Source of the DNA: Bacteroidales bacterium
GTDB taxonomy: Bacteria; Bacteroidota; Bacteroidia; Bacteroidales; P3
DNA length: 57,534 nt
Assembly (NCBI GenBank): GCA_024400545.1
Contig: JAKSMO010000006.1
Coordinates: 1 to 57,534, forward strand
Reading direction: 5' to 3'
Below are positions 8,450 through 16,577 of the stretch, piece by piece. The notes below the pieces were generated by a model. That model saw only the letters and a program-made list of their open reading frames with translations. It had not been told where the DNA came from and made no database searches. Position 1 is the first letter of the stretch; each line of letters opens with the position of its first letter. A program made the position numbers and the translations under genes.

Positions 8450-9628
8450 TTATAAATAGAAGCGTTGGTAGTATTTCCACCAAAGATTGGGCACGTCGCC
8501 CTGCATGGCTTGTTGGTAGTCGGCATAAGTGCAGGGGAGCATGAGGTGGTCGGAATAGATGTCGATGAGGTCGGGGTTTTCGCAAGGTACTTTCACCCAC
8601 CAGCGATCGGTAATCTTGCTTTTGTAGAAATGCATCTGCATGCCTTGGTCTTCCAACTCAACGATGAAGTGTTTGCAGTTTTCAGGATTGCTTAGGGGAT
8701 TATCTTTAATGCGGTTAAAGAAGCCCTCAATGAAGTACCATATGGCATGGGCTACCATGTGGGCTGTTTGTCCGTGATTATCGAAAATGGGATTGAGCTC
8801 GAAGAGCCCCAAGCAGTGGGTTTTGTCGCTCATGCCAGCAAATCGCATCATCTGACATAACTCTTCGCCGTAGAATCCGTGGGGTGAAGGGAAGGCGTTG
8901 GCAGGGGCATCGCTTTGACGCACGCAACCAAGATCGACGGACACGAAGTCGGCATTGCGTAGCAGGGCTTCGGCCCGTGTCATATCGCTTTTTATCTCGC
9001 CCAGTCGGTAAGCATCAAACTTCAGTTCGTCCATAAGGTTGACATATTTTTGGCCAACAAAGTAGGTTTGGTGGCCGATGTTGGAATGGAAAAACAGGAA
9101 GTTCGGACTTTGCATGATGATGTTGCGCAGCCAGGTACGGGATGTGATGATTTCGTTGGTTTCGAGGTCGAAACGGGAATCGATGGTGGTGATGTTCATG
9201 ATGCGGTTCATCATCTCGTAGCCTTTGTAAACGGCAAAGGAGAGGTCGTGGCTACCACCAAGCACGATGAGGGTGCATTTTTTTCTGACCACTTCGGCCA
9301 CGATTTCAGCCACGGCATAGTAAGTGTCGTCAGTGGTTTGTCCCGTGATGACGTTTCCAAGGTCGATGATGGAGATATTGTCGTTGGGTATGGCCAGCTG
9401 GTAGAGGAATCGCCGTATCTCGTTGGGAGCGTTGGCACAACCGGCATTGTTCTCGGCACCGCGGTCCTCCTCAACACCCACAAGAACCAAACCTCCCTCG
9501 ATGATTTCGGGGAGGTCTGATTCAGTAGTATATGCCTGTATGGCAGTGCCTAATATGACCGACATTTGACTGGGGTAGTAGTCCAGTTCGTCGGGGTCGA
9601 TAGGCGAGAGGTATTTTTTTATTCTCAT
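8450..9628 (-). CDS. arginase/formimidoylglutamase-fold protein with altered metal site
   Basis: 392 aa. The ureohydrolase fold is recognisable (GGLVLVGVEEDRGAENNAGC near 45-64, GGSHD 124-128, DSRFD 150-154, SVDLGCVRQSDAP 230-242). These match GGDHS, DAHxD and SxDxDxxDP of manganese arginases and agmatinases, but two of the six metal ligands are replaced: His of DAHxD is Arg152, and the second Asp of SxDxD is Gly234. A normal two-manganese hydrolase is therefore unlikely. Such Bacteroidetes proteins are commonly called formimidoylglutamase, which this sequence does not support. The stop of this gene is 3 bp beyond the C69 boundary side: it lies directly downstream of the C69 peptidase stop region on the same strand. 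Confidence 0.8.
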   Translation of the reverse strand: MRIKKYLSPIDPDELDYYPSQMSVILGTAIQAYTTESDLPEIIEGGLVLVGVEEDRGAENNAGCANAPNEIRRFLYQLAIPNDNISIIDLGNVITGQTTDDTYYAVAEIVAEVVRKKCTLIVLGGSHDLSFAVYKGYEMMNRIMNITTIDSRFDLETNEIITSRTWLRNIIMQSPNFLFFHSNIGHQTYFVGQKYVNLMDELKFDAYRLGEIKSDMTRAEALLRNADFVSVDLGCVRQSDAPANAFPSPHGFYGEELCQMMRFAGMSDKTHCLGLFELNPIFDNHGQTAHMVAHAIWYFIEGFFNRIKDNPLSNPENCKHFIVELEDQGMQMHFYKSKITDRWWVKVPCENPDLIDIYSDHLMLPCTYADYQQAMQGDVPNLWWKYYQRFYL

Positions 9629-9631
9629 TGA

Positions 9632-11395
9632 TTAGAAAGCTTCGCGGACTACGTTGCCGTGGTCATCAACAATCATTTTGTAGTACCAGTCGGGATATTT
9701 GGGCTGGCTGGGGAAAGCGGCCATGCCACTTTCGGTACGTTCGAAACGGCCGTTAGCTTCTTTCTTGATGTTGCCGTCGATGTATTTAACAAGGAGGTAG
9801 TGGTCGAGGTTGCGCCAGTCTTTCATCATGCGGTCAGCCATACGACCGGAGAAATCGTTGAGGAGGTGGGTGAGAGCCTCGTCGTTGTCAACCACTTTGG
9901 TGGCTTTTTCGTCGAAGCGGCCAACTTCGTGGATGAAGTCTTTCTCAAGATGGTTCTGCACCTTCTGGAGGTCAACAATCATATCCTGATAACGGCTATA
10001 GACAAAGTTGGTAACGCGGTTGAAGAGCCAGAAAGCTGCGGTCTCGGAGTAGGTGAGCATGTCGCCATTGCCCTGACGGAAACACTCGGGGATTCTGGTG
10101 ATACCGCAATACATAGGGCAGTAGCAGGTGCTGTAGGTATCGTCAACACCAAACCAAAGGATACCGCCGATTTTGGCAGGCAGCCAGTTGCGGCACTGAG
10201 CCACAAAGCTGAAGCCAGTTTGCTGGGTGGAGGTGGCGCGTTCGTGGACGTAGTTTTGGCCATCAACGCTGAAACCCATAGGACGCCAACGGTAGGGGCA
10301 GCCAAAAGGACCAGCACCGTGGTCTTTGCTCATATCCATAGCGGTGCCTTCGTAGTGGTCGCGCATGAGGTTCATTACCTCCTGTACGTCAACTTTGTGG
10401 TCGGGTTTAATCCAGAGGGGCATACGCTCAGCGTTTTTGTCGCCCATGGCATAGCGTTCGTATTTCTGCATGTCTTTGTTAACACGGTTGAACATGGCAT
10501 ATACACGAGCATCGCAACCACGGATGGCGCTGAAAGTGAGGGGGGCGTAGGTGTCGGAAAAACTGAACTCCTCGTTTTTGCCGTTGAACCAGCCGCAAGA
10601 ACGTGCGTAGTCGATAACGTCGGCAGCATATACACATTCTACTTCGGGCTCATAAATGTAGTCCATGTGGAGGCTGCTGATGGTGGTGTGGAGGCCTTTG
10701 CCTTTGGTTTTGTTCCATTTTGCGGTTTCTTGGGGGAAGGTGGTGATGCGGGCCTGGTTGGCATGACCGCTCACATAACCCTCGGGAATACGACGAGCTA
10801 CCCAAACAGCACCGTCGGTATATTTGTATTTCATTTTCTTAGCAATGTCGGACTGCACGGGGGCGCCACGTTTGCCGATGAGTTCGAGAATCCAAACTTC
10901 TTCAGGATCGCAGATGGAGAAACTTTCGCCTTCGCTGCTGTAGCCGTAGTCGTTAACGAGCTTGGCCATCCAATAGATAGCTTCGCGAGCGTTTTTGGCA
11001 CGCTGAAGGGTGACATAGATGAGCGAACCATAGTCGATGCCCTTGATTTCGTCTTTCCAGCATTCTTCGCGACCGCCATAAGTGGTTTCGCCGATGGCGA
11101 GCTGATGCTCATTCATGTTGCCTACTACGCTGTAGGTATGGGCCACTTGGGGAATTTCGAAAAGTTTTTTGCCGCTATCCCAATCCACAAGCATAAACAT
11201 AGTGCCTTCGGGATAGTTGGCTGCTTTGCGATAATAAAGTTCGCCATAGAGGGTGTGGCTGTCGGCAGCATAGGTAATCATGGTGCTACCGTCTTTGGTG
11301 GTGCCTTTGGTGAACAAGAAGTTGGTGCAAGCCATTGCGGCGGTGCCAGCAAAAAGCATGGCCAACATTGTTCCTAAGAATACGAGTTTTTTCAT
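9632..11395 (-). CDS. C69 family dipeptidase (PepD-like), exported
   Basis: 587 aa. A signal peptide ends at AMA and is followed directly by Cys23 in ACTNFLF, the N-terminal nucleophile that is exposed on processing in family C69. The conserved N-terminal pattern CTNFLFTKGTTKDGSTMITY, then AADSH, is present. The length is typical of the Bacteroidetes exported form. It should cleave dipeptides in the periplasm, downstream of peptidases such as the DPP11 nearby. A full-length paralogue sits at 36116-37819 with the same motifs. The gene is separated from the arginase-like gene by only 3 bp, so the two may be cotranscribed. Confidence 0.9.
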   Translation of the reverse strand: MKKLVFLGTMLAMLFAGTAAMACTNFLFTKGTTKDGSTMITYAADSHTLYGELYYRKAANYPEGTMFMLVDWDSGKKLFEIPQVAHTYSVVGNMNEHQLAIGETTYGGREECWKDEIKGIDYGSLIYVTLQRAKNAREAIYWMAKLVNDYGYSSEGESFSICDPEEVWILELIGKRGAPVQSDIAKKMKYKYTDGAVWVARRIPEGYVSGHANQARITTFPQETAKWNKTKGKGLHTTISSLHMDYIYEPEVECVYAADVIDYARSCGWFNGKNEEFSFSDTYAPLTFSAIRGCDARVYAMFNRVNKDMQKYERYAMGDKNAERMPLWIKPDHKVDVQEVMNLMRDHYEGTAMDMSKDHGAGPFGCPYRWRPMGFSVDGQNYVHERATSTQQTGFSFVAQCRNWLPAKIGGILWFGVDDTYSTCYCPMYCGITRIPECFRQGNGDMLTYSETAAFWLFNRVTNFVYSRYQDMIVDLQKVQNHLEKDFIHEVGRFDEKATKVVDNDEALTHLLNDFSGRMADRMMKDWRNLDHYLLVKYIDGNIKKEANGRFERTESGMAAFPSQPKYPDWYYKMIVDDHGNVVREAF

Positions 11396-11603
11396 AATAT
11401 GTGTTTTTTATTTTTTGTTATAATAGGTTAACGCTAAATTATAAAAAAAATTGTTTTGCTCAACAACTTTCTTTTTCCACCAGTTTTATTGTTGAATGGG
11501 GCTCTGTAGTTACAATGCTTGTTTTTCGATTGAACGTGATTGTCAAATAAAAAACTATTTCCGTCTTGCCAAACCATTTGTGTGTAGGTGTGCGAGTCGG
11601 CAA

Positions 11604-12374
11604 CTAGGAGATTTTGAACAGGCTGCGGGCCGAGTTGGTAGTGACCTGGGCCACTTCTTGTAGGGTGATACCTCTAAGGTCGGCAATTTTTTGGGCAATG
11701 ATGGGAATGTAGGCACTCTCGTTGCGATGGCCTCGGTGGGGAACGGGAGATAGGTAGGGCGCATCAGTTTCGAGCAATATTCTCTCGAGCGGTACGGCTT
11801 GGGCCACCTGCGCCAGTGTGGCATTTTTGAATGTGACCACGCCACCAATACCAATATGGAATCCCATTTCTACGGCTTTAAGTGCTTCTTGAACACTCCC
11901 CCCAAAGCAGTGCATAACGCCTTGGTAGGATGGTAGGCTGAGGTCGCGAAGGAGTGCGAAGAGTTCGTTGTAGGCTTTTCTCACATGCAGACACACTGGA
12001 AGATGAAGCTGCTCGGCCCATAGCATCTGGGTTTTGAGCACTATTTGTTGTTGAGCCAGGTAGGTTTTGTCCCAATAAAGGTCGAGACCTATCTCGCCAA
12101 CACCCACATAGTCGGCCCCAGGGGCAAAGAGTTTTTGCTGCACGATGGCGAGTTCCTGTTCGTACTGGAGGTTGACGGAAGTGGGGTGGAGTCCCATCAT
12201 TTGGCGGAAATGCTGGGGATATTGTGCGGCGAGCTGCTCTTGTGCGTCGTGCGACTGGCTGTCGATGCCAGGTAGTATCATGATATCGACACCTGCCTGC
12301 AAGGCGCGCATGACAGCTTCATGTCGGTCGGTGTCGAAAGCTTCGTCGTAGGGGTGGCAGTGGGTGTCGATCAT
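11604..12374 (-). CDS. tatD: TatD family metal-dependent hydrolase (DNase)
   Basis: 256 aa, the family length. The N-terminal metal motif HxH is in MIDTHCHPYDEAFDTDR. Other TatD features include GEIGLDLYWDK (metal-binding Glu), CLHVRKA (His), MHCFGG (His) and LETDAPYLSP (Asp near the C-terminus). Family members are TIM-barrel 3'-5' exonucleases or deacylase-like hydrolases in the cytoplasm. It is the last gene of a tight set with DUF2520 and DUF2795 genes (5-bp gap upstream). Confidence 0.92.
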   Translation of the reverse strand: MIDTHCHPYDEAFDTDRHEAVMRALQAGVDIMILPGIDSQSHDAQEQLAAQYPQHFRQMMGLHPTSVNLQYEQELAIVQQKLFAPGADYVGVGEIGLDLYWDKTYLAQQQIVLKTQMLWAEQLHLPVCLHVRKAYNELFALLRDLSLPSYQGVMHCFGGSVQEALKAVEMGFHIGIGGVVTFKNATLAQVAQAVPLERILLETDAPYLSPVPHRGHRNESAYIPIIAQKIADLRGITLQEVAQVTTNSARSLFKIS

Positions 12375-12379
12375 GGTTG

Positions 12380-13147
12380 TTAAAATCTTATTCGTTGTTG
12401 GATGATGCGGGTCAGCTCGTCGTAGAGTGAAAGGAAGTCGGGGTCATTGGCCAACAAGCGCCGGTGTGCATCGATGGTTTTACGGTCGTCGCGAACGGCC
12501 GGGCCGGTCATTTGGTAACGAATATCACCCCATTTAACACGTTGAGCCGTAGTGGCAATGAGTGTGTATAGCACCTCGAACGGAATGTCGTGCTGGTTGC
12601 AGATGTTTTGTGCAACGCCATAGAGCGCATTGGTGAAGTTGTTGACAAAAACAGCGGCCAGGTGCAGGCATTGGCGTTGTTCGTGGTTGGTGTGGTAAAT
12701 ATGAGTGGATATATGTTTTACAAGGGTTTCTATATCGTGCTCAGTAGATTTGTTGCAACCCTCGATACAGAAAGGCAATTCGGCATATTCCAGGGCCACA
12801 TCGCGTACAAAAGTTTGCGGCGACCACAACACCCCATAGCGTTGGCTGATGGGCTTGAGCACTTCCATGGAAGTGGCTCCCGAGGTGTGGAGTACCAAGG
12901 CCGAGTCGAGCCGAAGGTCGAGGGCCATATCAAAGATGGCATCGTCGGAAACCGCCAGAATAAAGACATCGGCAGTGCGGTCTAGATTGTCAAGATTGGT
13001 GGTGGGACGTGCGCCCACGCGGCCAGCAAGGAGTTGGGCATGGCTATAGTCGCGCGACCATACATCGCAAATGGTGCAGCCATGGTTATGCAAGGCTAGG
13101 GCAAGGTGGGTGGCCACATTGCCCGAGCCGATGAAAGATACTTTCAT
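12380..13147 (-). CDS. Rossmann-fold protein with DUF2520 domain
   Basis: 255 aa from ATG 13147; a GTG six bases earlier overlaps the preceding stop and is less likely. The N-terminal NAD(P)-binding motif is SFIGSGNVATHLA (GxGxxA-type). The C-terminal half (about residues 130-250) has the all-helical DUF2520 pattern with HLAAVFVNNFTNALYGVA and TGPAVRDDRKTIDAH. This architecture resembles ProC- and 6-phosphogluconate-type dehydrogenases, but the substrate of the family is not known to me. It lies between DUF2795 and tatD genes in one operon. Confidence 0.85.
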   Translation of the reverse strand: MKVSFIGSGNVATHLALALHNHGCTICDVWSRDYSHAQLLAGRVGARPTTNLDNLDRTADVFILAVSDDAIFDMALDLRLDSALVLHTSGATSMEVLKPISQRYGVLWSPQTFVRDVALEYAELPFCIEGCNKSTEHDIETLVKHISTHIYHTNHEQRQCLHLAAVFVNNFTNALYGVAQNICNQHDIPFEVLYTLIATTAQRVKWGDIRYQMTGPAVRDDRKTIDAHRRLLANDPDFLSLYDELTRIIQQRIRF

Positions 13148-13152
13148 GACCA

Positions 13153-13374
13153 CTAGTATTCGTCCTCCTGGAAGAAGAAGTCGTCTTTAGTGGGGTAGTC
13201 GGGCCAAAGGTCTTCAATGCTATCGTAAGGATCGCCTTCGTCCTCAATTTCCATTAGATTTTCGATTACTTCCATTGGAGCTCCCGTGCGTTGGGCATAA
13301 TCAATCAACTCGTCCTTAGTGGCGGGCCAAGGAGCATCCTCTAATTTTGTTGCCAATTCAAGTGTCCAATACAT
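13153..13374 (-). CDS. DUF2795 domain protein, acidic, 73 aa
   Basis: The central segment WPATKDELIDYAQRTGAPME matches the DUF2795 fold, which also occurs in small proteins with nucleic-acid or partner-binding roles. The C-terminus is strongly acidic (EDEGDPYDSIEDLWPDYP). Found widely in Bacteroidetes as a small essential-type gene of unknown function. It is first in a three-gene operon behind a well-formed promoter. Confidence 0.8.
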   Translation of the reverse strand: MYWTLELATKLEDAPWPATKDELIDYAQRTGAPMEVIENLMEIEDEGDPYDSIEDLWPDYPTKDDFFFQEDEY

Positions 13375-13477
13375 AACAATTTTTGTTTCTTGATTCTCTA
13401 ATAGGTTAAAAAATCATCTGTAAAACGCATTGGTAAACATGTTATTATGTGCGTTTGCACTAGATGATTTCGTTTTG

Positions 13478-13507
13478 CAAAAGTACACTTTTTTCTGATA
13501 CTTGCAA
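13478..13507 (-). promoter_or_regulatory. promoter of DUF2795-DUF2520-tatD operon
   Basis: Minus strand shows TTG (13507-13505), 19 bases, then TACTTTTG (13485-13478), a close match to the Bacteroidetes sigma-70-type promoter. A leader of roughly 100 bases precedes the first ATG at 13374. Confidence 0.8.
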
Positions 13508-13526
13508 AATCTTTTTAATAGGTCTA

Positions 13527-14066
13527 TTATTTATACAGGCTTTCTTCGTCGCCTTGGGCGATAACGAGGTGTCGCGAAAGGATGAATAGGTAGTCGGAAA
13601 GCCGGTTGATATAGCGGCATATTTCGTCATCGACGGGAGCCTGTAGGGTGAGGGCTACGATGCAGCGCTCGGCACGGCGGCACACGGTGCGGGCCACATG
13701 GCACTGGGCCGATTGGATGTTGCCGCCAGGGATGACAAAGCAACGGAAAGGCGGCAGGGCCGACTGGAGTGTGTCGATGGCTTGCTCCATCTCGGCAACT
13801 GCATTGGCTGGAAGGTTAGGCAGCTCGTAGGGCAGTTCTTTTTCGGTGGCCAGCAGGGTTTGGACGATGAAAAGATTGTTTTGTATCGTTTTGAGATAGG
13901 TATAATGTTCGGGATCGATACCTTTAATCATCTCGGCAAGCAAACCCACATGAGAGTTAAGCTCATCCACGGTGCCGTAGGCTTCTACCCGGATATCGCA
14001 TTTTGACACCCGGGTGCCTCCTACTAGTGAGGTGGTTCCTTTGTCGCCTGTTTTGGTATAAATCAT
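13527..14066 (-). CDS. pduO: cob(I)alamin adenosyltransferase, PduO type
   Basis: 179 aa. The N-terminal ATP-binding signature is complete: MIYTKTGDKGTTSLVGGTRV, followed by VEAYGTVDELNSHVG. CRRAER and NRLSDYLFILSR complete the conserved C-terminal helices. The enzyme adenosylates cob(I)alamin to make coenzyme B12 in the cytoplasm. The window also contains a B12-dependent ribonucleotide reductase (44506), so the cofactor has a clear use here. It is followed at 30 bp by nifU and mrp genes on the other side. Confidence 0.92.
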   Translation of the reverse strand: MIYTKTGDKGTTSLVGGTRVSKCDIRVEAYGTVDELNSHVGLLAEMIKGIDPEHYTYLKTIQNNLFIVQTLLATEKELPYELPNLPANAVAEMEQAIDTLQSALPPFRCFVIPGGNIQSAQCHVARTVCRRAERCIVALTLQAPVDDEICRYINRLSDYLFILSRHLVIAQGDEESLYK

Positions 14067-14095
14067 TGGCTTGTTGAATCGTTGAAATAATTAAA

Positions 14096-14341
14096 TTACA
14101 CTCTCTCAACAGATTTTACTTCGGGAATGGCGCGTTTCACGGCGGTCTCAATGCCTTGTTTGAGCGTCTGGAGGGCATGGGGGCAGGTGCCGCAATGTCC
14201 CTGAAGGCGAACCATTACTACACCTTCGTTGGTCATATCTACGTATTCCACATCGCCGCCATCTTGCTGGAGATAGGGTCTGATTTGGTTGAGGGCGTTC
14301 TTTACGCGTTCTTCAATGATGGTTTTCTCTTGGTCGGTCAT
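14096..14341 (-). CDS. NifU C-terminal domain protein (Fe-S scaffold/carrier)
   Basis: 81 aa, a stand-alone Nfu domain. The CxxC motif is Cys50/Cys53 (GHCGTCPHA), with the conserved LQQDGGDVEYVD ahead of it. It should carry an iron-sulfur cluster between subunits and hand it to client proteins. It lies next to the mrp gene, another Fe-S carrier, so this is a small Fe-S assembly unit. Confidence 0.9.
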   Translation of the reverse strand: MTDQEKTIIEERVKNALNQIRPYLQQDGGDVEYVDMTNEGVVMVRLQGHCGTCPHALQTLKQGIETAVKRAIPEVKSVERV

Positions 14342-14370
14342 GATGTTATTGATATTATGGATTAAGAATT

Positions 14371-14414
14371 AAGAGTTTAGGGCCGGCCTTAAGAAGTCAT
14401 AGCCCTAAACTCTT
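14371..14414. terminator. inverted repeat between mrp and nifU
   Basis: 13-bp arms AAGAGTTTAGGGC (14371-14383) and GCCCTAAACTCTT (14402-14414). It lies past the mrp stop in the direction of transcription and before the nifU gene. Its outer sequence (GATTAAGAATTAAGAG) shares the TTAAG word with the stem, as in many spacers here. No T run follows, so it could be a repeat element rather than a terminator. Confidence 0.5.
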
Positions 14415-14422
14415 AGGTTTCA

Positions 14423-15487
14423 CTATGCGTTAAGTTTGCAAATTTCGCGAATGGTGTTTTGTGCCACTTGCATGAATGCCTTGCTCTCGGGACGATCGGT
14501 GTCGGAAAGGAGCGAAACGGGGTGGCCGTTGTCGCCACTTTCTGCAATGCTCTGCACCAGAGGAATCTCGCCCAGCAGAGGCACATTCATCTGTTCGGCC
14601 AGGCGTTTGCAGCCTTCTTTGCCAAAGATGTAGTATTTGTTGTTGGGCAGTTCGGCAGGAGTGAAGTAGGCCATGTTTTCAACGAAGCCGAGCACGGGGA
14701 TGTCGAGGTCGGGGTTGCGGAACAATTGCACACCGCGCACCACATCGGCCAAGGCCACCTGCTGGGGAGTGCTGACGATGATGGCACCTTTTACCGGAAG
14801 CGACTGTGCCAGCGTGAGCTGCACATCGCCAGTTCCCGGAGGCATATCAACCACAAGGTAGTCTATCTCGCCCCACCAGGTTTCGGAAACGAGTTGCTTC
14901 AGGGCGTTAGAAGCCATGGGGCCGCGCCATGCCAAAGCCTTGTCGGGATCGACCAAGAAGCCGATCGACATGAGTTTGATACCATATCGCTCGATGGGTT
15001 TCATGTAGGTTTTGCCATCGTGCTCCTCACCATAAACGTCCTCTTGCGACACGTTGAACATGATGGGGATAGAAGGACCATATATATCGGCATCAATGAG
15101 GCCTACCGAAGCTCCGGTCTTGGCCAGTGATACTGCCAGGTTGACGGCCACAGTGCTTTTGCCCACGCCACCTTTGCCAGAAGCTACCACCACTACATTC
15201 TTCACACCAGGCACGAGGTCCTGGGGGTTGGGTTGCTCCACCTGGCGAGAGGTGAGGTTGATTTCTACTTCGGCTTCACGGTCAACGTATTCGTGGATGG
15301 CGTTCACGCAGTCGTCGCTCATACGTTTTTTCATGGGGCAGGCAGGAGTGGTGAGCACAAGATCAAACGAAACTTTCTTGCCATCGATGGCAATGTTTTC
15401 AATCATGCCCAATTCTATCAGGCTGCGACCTAGGTCAGGGTCGTTTACATGGCTCAAGGCCATTTCTATCATTGTGGATGTAATCAT
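14423..15487 (-). CDS. mrp: Mrp/NBP35 family Fe-S carrier ATPase
   Basis: 354 aa. An N-terminal MIP18/DUF59 domain (about residues 1-80, with DPDLG and TTPACPMK) is fused to a deviant P-loop ATPase domain. The P-loop is GKGGVGKS (104-111), then DADIYGPSIP and DMPPGTGDV. Such proteins bind and transfer Fe-S clusters. The CxxC found in the C-terminal part of many family members is not evident here. It pairs with the nifU-domain gene downstream. Confidence 0.93.
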   Translation of the reverse strand: MITSTMIEMALSHVNDPDLGRSLIELGMIENIAIDGKKVSFDLVLTTPACPMKKRMSDDCVNAIHEYVDREAEVEINLTSRQVEQPNPQDLVPGVKNVVVVASGKGGVGKSTVAVNLAVSLAKTGASVGLIDADIYGPSIPIMFNVSQEDVYGEEHDGKTYMKPIERYGIKLMSIGFLVDPDKALAWRGPMASNALKQLVSETWWGEIDYLVVDMPPGTGDVQLTLAQSLPVKGAIIVSTPQQVALADVVRGVQLFRNPDLDIPVLGFVENMAYFTPAELPNNKYYIFGKEGCKRLAEQMNVPLLGEIPLVQSIAESGDNGHPVSLLSDTDRPESKAFMQVAQNTIREICKLNA

Positions 15488-15510
15488 AGTTGAGAGTTAT
15501 GAGTGGGGAA

Positions 15511-16545
15511 TCAATTAAATATTTCTGCTAATTTCCTTTCAAGTTCAGCGCCACGGAGGTTGCGAGCTATGATTTTGCCCTCTTTGTCGATCAGCACTGT
15601 GGAGGGTACGGACATGATGCCATAGGTTTTGCCGCCCGAGGATGTCCAGCCGTTGAGGTCGCTCACGTGGTTGGGCCATACAAGGCCGTCATCTTTGATG
15701 GCTTTGAGCCATTGGTCGCGTGTTTTGTCGAGTGAAACGCTGTAGATCTCAAATCCTTTGTCGTGGTATTTGTGATAGAGTTTCACCACATTGGGATTCT
15801 CTTTGCGACAAGGGCCGCACCAGGATGCCCAAAAATCAATCATCACCACCTTGCCGCGCAGATCGGAGAGCTTGCGGGTGTTGCCTTCAGTGTCGGGCAT
15901 GGCAATTTCGGGAGCTTCCATGCCGGGGAGCAGCAGTCCGCGCAGACGGTCGGAAAGGTGTTTCACATAAGGATTGTTTTCGTATTTGGGTGCAAGGGCA
16001 TCGCGGATTTCTTTATATAGGAAAGCATGGTTCTCAAAATCCTGCTCAAAGATGGTGACCAAGAACGAGCTGATGAGCACGTTTTTGTTTTGGGCAAGCA
16101 AGCTTTCGAGCTGGCTGGGTATGAGGGCCTGCATGGTGGGATTGACACCGCTGAGAAGGATATCGTTGAACTGACGATAAAGCTCCACATTGTCAGAGCC
16201 TTTGCAATGGGTGATCTTTGCGGTGCGCATTTCGGGGATATATACCATATCGACCTCGATTTTCTCTTTCGGACCCACCATCAAATGGCAGGCGGTAGCG
16301 TTGAATGGCAAAATATTGACCATATAGAGCGTGGGCTCGGTAGGGTTGATGGTGGTTTTGAATGCACCTTTTGCGTCCAGCTGCAGGGTGTCGGCATTGA
16401 TTTGGTCGCCTACAATGGCGGCAAGCACCACTTTTGAGCCTTCGGGCAGGTCAGCAATGGAACCGCTAATAGTGGATTTTTGTGCCGAAAGGTTGCAAGC
16501 TGAAACCAGCATTACAATCGCCAGCAAGAATGATAAGCGTTTCAT
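15511..16545 (-). CDS. TlpA-family thiol-disulfide oxidoreductase lipoprotein
   Basis: 344 aa. The signal ends in a lipobox (LVSAC, Cys17), so it faces the periplasm. Residues about 24-115 look like the DUF4369 beta-rich domain found N-terminal to such proteins in Bacteroidetes. Residues about 205-344 form a thioredoxin fold with active site WCGPC (242-246) in FWASWCGPCRKENPN. It likely reduces or isomerises disulfides in exported proteins, or supports cytochrome maturation. It is the same strand as the S41 protease and probably cotranscribed (32 bp). Confidence 0.9.
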   Translation of the reverse strand: MKRLSFLLAIVMLVSACNLSAQKSTISGSIADLPEGSKVVLAAIVGDQINADTLQLDAKGAFKTTINPTEPTLYMVNILPFNATACHLMVGPKEKIEVDMVYIPEMRTAKITHCKGSDNVELYRQFNDILLSGVNPTMQALIPSQLESLLAQNKNVLISSFLVTIFEQDFENHAFLYKEIRDALAPKYENNPYVKHLSDRLRGLLLPGMEAPEIAMPDTEGNTRKLSDLRGKVVMIDFWASWCGPCRKENPNVVKLYHKYHDKGFEIYSVSLDKTRDQWLKAIKDDGLVWPNHVSDLNGWTSSGGKTYGIMSVPSTVLIDKEGKIIARNLRGAELERKLAEIFN

Positions 16546-16577
16546 GGTTTGTTATATTATTTATTAATTATACATAA

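Noticed and set aside
9659..11377. 572-aa plus-strand open frame opposite the C69 gene
   Set aside because: Shadow of a high-quality gene. The sequence is Val/Gly/His/Phe-rich without family features.
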